Assembly (NCBI GenBank): GCA_004352715.1
Contig: SCFE01000079.1
Coordinates: forward strand, 1,749,108 to 1,787,941
Direction of reading: 5' to 3'
Source of the DNA: Hofstenia miamia
Lineage: Eukaryota; Xenacoelomorpha; Acoela
Length of the DNA: 38,834 bases
The notes beneath the pieces are model-generated. The model was not told the origin of the DNA and made no database searches. It was given only the letters and a program-made list of their open reading frames with translations. Shown here in pieces: positions 34,367 to 38,834 of the stretch. The first letter of the stretch is position 1. The number at the start of each line of letters is the position of its first letter. Position numbers and translations under genes: made by a program.

Positions 34367-34399
<33 letters not shown>

Positions 34400-35916
34400 C
34401 ATAAATTTTTCAGATTCATGAATAATCATGATAGCATAATCTTTTATTACTACCAACTTGAATGTAATCTTAGATTACTCTAAACTAGTATATATTTTTT
34501 AAGATTTAGAGAGTAAAATTGCGCCATCTATCGAATCATTCTTGAAACTATTATGACATGTAATACTTATATGCAACATTATAAAACAGAGAAACACTTG
34601 TTTTACTATGGTTATATTCATAGCACATGCCTGAGAAAGGATATTTAAATTATTGAATTCATTGGAAATCGATTAATTTATTGACTGACTTCAAAACATT
34701 ATCTAGTTTACATTGTCACATATAAAGAAATAAAAAATTTTCACAGCGTCTGTAAGAGACATTTATGTCAGTCAAGTTAACCCTAAGGAATTACAAGCAA
34801 ATTAAACTAGTGTTACTTTAGAACCTAGGTTTTCAACTAAAAACATTGATTTCTTTTTGAAAACTTTTTTATGTACACTGTTCTGTTATTAATACAAAAC
34901 TCGTTTACTCACTACTATTTTTGTTTATTATATTCGTTCCAATTATTTCTAATAATTTGCAATAAACTATTGTGCGAAAAAGAAGAAATTGAATAGTTTA
35001 TTTATATATATATTGTAAATATTTATATATACATTGTAAATAGTTCTTCCAATATGTCGAAGTGTCCTACTAACGAGCAGCATAGCGCACCACAAATACA
35101 AAATGTGTTCACCTTGTTACTTTTTTCAGTGTTTGTCTAACTTTGTTAGTAAAAGAATAAATATAGCTATGAATATAAACATATGTGAAAAAACTATATG
35201 TAAGATTGAAAGATATAATTCAAGCAAGTACTAACACAAATTCGTTACGTTTTAGGAAAGTAATAAGTAACGAGTATTATATTATTATTTTTAAAAACTA
35301 CGCAGTAATATGGAATATTATATATTTCAAGTAGCGTACCAACACTATATATATATATGCATTTTTGGATATATTATCGATAATTTACTTCGCCACATAC
35401 GCACACCATACCAGCAGATTGTTTTATCCGGATTAAAATAATAATTTCTGTTTTTCTTCAGAATCTCTCATTTCTTTATTGTGAAGTTAAATTTTCTAAA
35501 AGGATATTTTTCTTCCAAGAACTTTATTTAGAAGTGACAAGCTTTAATTGTATGTATTGAAATGAATTTAGCTTTCAGCAAAATCACTAAATTTTAAGGA
35601 AATTTGTAGAATACATCAGTGATGTTAAATTTCTTTTTGTACACTTAAAGCAAACGTTGACACATTCCTTGAGATCTTAATTCATCAGGATACATTAATT
35701 TTATGTAATAACTTCTCACTAGTTTCTTTTCCGTAAAAGAATATTTCTGCCTAAGGATATATTCAAATAATAAAATGATGCTTAATGAAGACTTTTCTAG
35801 TTTATTTGCTTGACTATTACTTATTAGTTAGAATAATTTCTAAAATATATCTATTGTTGAATCTTAATATAATACATTATTATCAGATAAAAAGCTTATA
35901 TATTTAAAACATGTAG
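33901..35916. other. No supported gene
   Basis: AT-rich, with a compound TA/ATAC microsatellite at 34319-34399. A short mixed-composition patch at 35045-35120 (TCGAAGTGTCCTACTAACGA) is open for 28 codons from an ATG but carries no known domain. Confidence 0.35.
34319..34399. repeat. Compound TA/TACA microsatellite
   Basis: TATACATGTATACA followed by TA runs interrupted by CATATATTTATA units, about 80 bp. Confidence 0.9.
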
Positions 35917-36171
35917 AAACCAATTTTATCAGAAACCGCTTACCAATTAGAGTTGCAGGCAGGAAGTATTGCACCTGATGGTGCTTTGAATTCTCAAGTG
36001 GCTCAAATTGGTATGCTTAGTGGCGTTGACGCCCTGGGGAACACATCAATTTATAGTTTATTACATTATGACGGATTTTCTAAAAGTTATTCAATTTATA
36101 TCTCTCCCCTTTCAATGAATAAAATGCAAATATTGCTAGTATTTTTGATTAACTTAAGACATATGAATTAA
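35917..36171 (+). other. Coding-like ORF, possible exon of unknown gene
   Basis: The plus-strand frame runs through ETAYQLELQAGSIAPDGALN, QVAQIGMLSGVDALGN and SIYSLLHYDGFSK with a balanced amino-acid mix unlike the surrounding AT-rich ORFs. Possible acceptors lie at 35916 (CATGTAG) and 35932 (TTTTATCAG), and a possible donor at about 36009 (ATTG/gtatgc). The final 25-30 codons are AT-rich and probably not coding. No family recognised. It could be a distal exon of the gene starting at 33064 only if another exon corrects the phase. Confidence 0.3.
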
Positions 36172-36640
36172 TGTTCCTGAAAAAATATTTCTTGAAAATT
36201 TTAAAAGGCAGCAATGACAAAATTTTTGGAAAAAAGTTTATTTCTCCACATCGTCTGACAGCACAAATAAAGATTAAGCAAACATTTTTAATGTTGTGAA
36301 TAATTCATTTGCTAAGATTAATTTAGAAATAAGCGAATAGCTTATGCATTTCCATTCACATTTCGGAAAACATGCTCAGATGTCTCCTATAAACGCAGTT
36401 CAGATTTTTACCCGCTTAATACAGCAATTGTTCGCATTTAAAAAGGTTGAGGGAAATAGACCATGAGCATTAATCACTGCATTTAAATGGGGAGGGTGCC
36501 ATTCCACCGATAGTACATTTTCTAGTACATCTTTTAGGCGGGTGCGAATGTAAAAACATTTCTGACCTAGGTTAACACCGCACATGTTCCTTTAGCCCTA
36601 TAGATATTGTCGTATGATATCAAATAAACATGAATCAAAA
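36172..36640. other. No supported gene
   Basis: AT-rich at first, then a more mixed patch at 36410-36600 with no recognisable frame or element. Confidence 0.35.
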
Positions 36641-36651
36641 ATTTGGAAAAC

Positions 36652-37313
36652 TTTGGCAGTTATTTGCCAAATATTTGGTAATTTTTTCACGTAATTTGCA
36701 AACTTTCCAAAAATTTGGCAAATTTTCCAAATATTTGCAAATATTTGCCAAATTTTCCAAATTTTTTTTTAAGTGATTTTTCAAATTTTTACAAGCTTAT
36801 CAAACACGTTAGCCAATTAGACTTACACATAGCGTTTAGTTTCCATCAAACTTATTTATTTAGAATAGCATTTAATCAGACTTTCACAGCCTACATTATA
36901 ATTTATACAGCTAGCACAAACAATCAATACTGATTTAACACTAATCTAAGGTTTACAGCAACCTTCAAACAGCAAGAAAGCAGGTGATTTTCCTTGATTT
37001 CAAGTAGTACTAATGGTGTTTTGAAATTTTGCATAAATTATTCCCATATGTTTATAAAAATTTAAATTGTTTTCAATTTTAATAAATGAAACTTAAATAT
37101 TTTTGTTATATTGGTTTTAAAAATATTCGAAATAGTATATCATACATTATGTACATGTTTATTTAATCAAATATGCTGTAATCTAAGGAATGCACAAATT
37201 GTACAAATTAGAATAATTTGGCAATTACATGTATTTGCCAAATATTTGAAAAATTTTCACTTACAAAAATTATGCATTGTTATCCAAATATTTGGCAGCT
37301 ATTTGCAAAATTT
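36652..37313. repeat. Element bounded by TTTGCCAAATATTTGG-type repeats
   Basis: Clusters at 36652-36770 and 37217-37313 contain many variants of the near-palindrome TTTGCCAAATATTTGGCAAA. They also share a longer direct block: TTGGCAGTTATTTGCCAAAT then TTTTTTCAC on the left, TTGGCAATTACATGTATTTG then AATTTTCAC on the right. The roughly 450 bp between has no coding sequence. It looks like a foldback or MITE-type element; the family is not known. Confidence 0.5.
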
Positions 37314-37989
37314 TATAAGCGTACTTACGAGGTTAAGAATTCATTACATAGATTTCACACTTGATATCTTAGGCAACGACTAATATTTAGATTATTATAC
37401 CAAACATGGTGTAATGTGATATTAATTTATTTTACTTAGTAATTTACCGTAAAAAGAATTCCTTTTATTTTTATCCATAATGACTCATAGATATCTATAA
37501 AATTAATTTTATGATTCATATCAAGTAGTTATCAATGGATTAGATCAATCCTTATCCTGGCACTAAATAATACTGATGTGTTCATCCCTAATTTCGAGAC
37601 ATCCTATAGATAAGAATTTTGAACTAAATTTTTGTGTGGCCTGCATAAAGTTACTGAAAATTTACTTCACTTTGAGAAATTAAATCATTTCATGTTTTCG
37701 AGATAGATAATAGTTATTATGTAGCAATAAATTTATTTATATCCAAAGATGAAATATTGCAAAAAGCACAAAGATCATTATATTGGATATCACACAATGT
37801 CTTTTCTCTTTACCGCGCTTATACATGTTTTGAAATAGCACTCTGTTGTTAAAAAAATGATGACAACACTGTGTGTAACAATAAAATCGTTCAAATGGTA
37901 GATTCCAGTACAAAAAATTTCGAGATTTCCATGCACTCAAACTCTACATGTGTATTAGCCCACACCTTTGAAATGCAAGGAAGTGGCTT
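37314..37989. other. No supported gene
   Basis: AT-rich flank of the Penelope-like element; no exon or repeat recognised. Confidence 0.4.
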
Positions 37990-38011
37990 TATATATATAT
38001 ATATATATATT
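37990..38011. repeat. (TA)n tract at the Penelope 3' end
   Basis: On the minus strand this tract lies just beyond the AATAAA and TCTTTCATA of the element, where a 3' tail or insertion-site microsatellite would be. Confidence 0.85.
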
Positions 38012-38019
38012 ATGAAAGA

Positions 38020-38025
38020 TTTATT
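38020..38025 (-). terminator. AATAAA of the Penelope-like element
   Basis: Canonical hexamer on the minus strand just after the putative ribozyme and before the (TA)n tract. Confidence 0.5.
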
Positions 38026-38026
38026 C

Positions 38027-38068
38027 CGCAAACATGTTTCGCTACATACGTATAGCTTCGTCAGTGCA
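38027..38068 (-). ncRNA. Hammerhead-ribozyme-like motif in Penelope 3' region
   Basis: Seen on the minus strand: TGCA, CTGACGA, A, a hairpin GCTATA-CGTA-TGTAGC, GAA, a tiny stem AC-AT-GT, T, TGCG. This fits the hammerhead layout. Helix I is UGCA/UGCG (4 bp with one wobble). The CUGANGA core is intact, helix II has 6 bp with one G-U, GAA then A15.1 pairs with U16.1, and the cleavage nucleotide after GU is U (not G, as required). Departures: one extra A between CUGACGA and helix II, and a 2-bp helix III. Known: Penelope-like elements carry minimal hammerhead ribozymes with very short helix III. Activity is not shown by sequence. Confidence 0.6.
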
Positions 38069-38088
38069 TATAGAGTATAGAGGGAAAG

Positions 38089-38352
38089 TTTAGAAAAGTT
38101 TAAGAATGCTAACATGGTTTAATTGTCTATTTAAAAGTTTTTTACGTTGTTGTTTTATTAATAATGCTTCAGTGATCTTGGTATGTTTGTTCTTTGTTAA
38201 TATTTTAAAATGATCTTTTGTTGCTTGGTGATGATGTAAGTAAATTTCTGATGTTAGGTGACCTCTTAGGTGTTCTTTAATTCTAATTTCCAAATGTCTT
38301 CTTGTCTCCCCGATGTATGAGGCATTACACTCATCACAAGAATATTATAAAC
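38089..38352 (-). repeat. Left arm of Penelope inverted repeat
   Basis: Reverse complement of 38570-38834 over about 264 bp. By eye it differs by one A deletion and one C/T change (AATGCCTCAT against AATGTCTCAT). Confidence 0.95.
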
Positions 38353-38569
38353 CAATAGAGGAAGACAAGAGTATTGGGATCGGATCTTTGTTTGAGAAAA
38401 AGTTTGAGGTCTTAGTTGTTGTAAATGTTGGAATTATCTCAGTTTCATATATCTTTAATTTTTTGTTGATTCTTTTAAGTTGGTGTTCGATATATGATTG
38501 TCGTTCTTTAATATAAGGTAAATTCCAATAAATGTTTTTAGTTTTATCATTGTTGTCCTTTAATTTGTT
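38353..38569 (-). other. Loop between inverted Penelope arms
   Basis: 217 bp unique to the minus-strand copy. It encodes the RT-to-endonuclease linker region (LPYIKERQ, NKDPIPI) in an open frame. Confidence 0.8.
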
Positions 38570-38834
38570 GTTTATAAATATTCTTGTGATGAGTGTAATG
38601 TCTCATACATCGGGGAGACAAGAAGACATTTGGAAATTAGAATTAAAGAACACCTAAGAGGTCACCTAACATCAGAAATTTACTTACATCATCACCAAGC
38701 AACAAAAGATCATTTTAAAATATTAACAAAGAACAAACATACCAAGATCACTGAAGCATTATTAATAAAACAACAACGTAAAAAACTTTTAAATAGACAA
38801 TTAAACCATGTTAGCATTCTTAAACTTTTCTAAA
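38570..38834 (+). mobile_element. Right arm: second Penelope GIY-YIG domain, opposite orientation
   Basis: Plus-strand frame VYKYSCDECNVSYIGETRRH runs on without a break through ITEALLIKQQ and LLNRQLNHV to a TAA at 38831, just before the window edge. Unlike the left copy it has no frameshift in the domain. It keeps the C-x-x-C before YIG, the Arg/His of RIKEH, the catalytic-type Glu of ITEALL and the C-terminal LLNRQ. Upstream of 38570 an in-frame TAA (about 38561) and the loop sequence end the homology, so only the endonuclease portion is present. Its 3'UTR, where a second hammerhead copy would be expected, lies beyond the window. Confidence 0.85.

Larger units (their letters stand above)
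38012..38569 (-). mobile_element. Penelope-like retroelement, 5'-truncated copy with GIY-YIG endonuclease domain
   Basis: Seen on the minus strand, 5' to 3': WNLPYIKERQSYIEHQLKRI and FFSNKDPIPI (about 38535-38370), the region between RT and endonuclease. After a one-base deletion at about 38347 come CDECNASYIGETRRHLEIRI, KEHL, ITEALLIKQQ and LLNRQLN, stop at about 38090, and a 3'UTR with AATAAA (38025-38020). Known: Penelope-like elements pair a telomerase-related RT with a C-terminal GIY-YIG nuclease preceded by C-x-x-C; the YIG, Arg, His, Glu and Asn positions are all present here. The RT core is missing. Odd: directly upstream lies a second, oppositely oriented copy (38570-38834), making a head-to-head pair. 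Frameshifted, so inactive as it stands. Confidence 0.85.

Noticed and set aside
35935-36050. Minus-strand exon suggested by CCCCAG acceptor and G/GTAAGC donor
   Set aside because: All three frames between those sites contain stops, so it is not an internal coding exon.
33064-36171. Joining the 33304-33332 microexon directly to the 35917 or 35933 ORF as one gene
   Set aside because: The microexon leaves two bases, while the candidate acceptors need zero or one; a further exon would be required and none was found.
1-38834. tRNA, rRNA, CRISPR or bacterial operon features
   Set aside because: None seen. The introns, animal kinase and transposon content rule out a prokaryotic reading; no A/B-box tRNA pattern was recognised by eye.

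Overview
This is animal nuclear DNA, very AT-rich (roughly 70% or more by eye), with short exons in long non-coding sequence. It has many (TA)n and (TAA)n microsatellites, assembly gaps (1000 N at 15409-16408, 137 N at 30170-30306, single N at 6624 and 22220) and decayed copies of many transposon classes. An AKT-type kinase gene with a PH domain, GT-AG introns and the mix of LINE, Penelope, Tc1/mariner, IS630-like and P-element-like remnants point to an invertebrate metazoan. I cannot name the phylum. Both ends of the window fall inside repeats, so it may be a whole scaffold.

Layout. 1-766 (minus): a retroelement-type ORF with an SGNH-hydrolase fold, frameshifted and running off the left edge. 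2604-4440 (minus): two joinable exons of an AKT/PKB kinase (PH domain, then linker and kinase glycine loop). The rest of the kinase is not seen before the edge. A GC/CpG-richer patch at about 5640-5900 may be its promoter. 5.9-13.9 kb: mostly empty AT-rich DNA with old repeats. 13967-14392 (minus): an internally deleted IS630/Tc1-like transposase. 15015-16558: a DNA element with inverted repeats of about 150 bp and a gap inside. 17490-18180 (plus): the last exon of a PLAT-domain protein with a preceding membrane or signal segment and a polyA signal. 19300-20500 (plus): a dead LINE reverse transcriptase. 21.7-24.3 kb: Tc1 fragments and a suspicious 140-bp duplication around an N. 26276-27700 (plus): a small integrase-zinc-finger-like ORF, then a broken P-element/THAP9-like transposase. 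30.3-33.9 kb: two diverged copies of one dispersed repeat, with a candidate first exon and microexon of an unidentified gene at 33064-33332. 36.6-37.3 kb: repeated TTTGCCAAATATTTGG motifs. 37990-38834: a Penelope-like element with a GIY-YIG domain arranged as a near-perfect inverted repeat, with a hammerhead-ribozyme-like fold in its 3' region.

Only AKT, the PLAT gene and perhaps the 33.1-kb gene look like host genes. They show no functional link to one another. Most of the interest lies in the mobile-element remains, above all the Penelope inverted pair and its putative ribozyme. All identifications come from reading motifs by eye; no database search was run.
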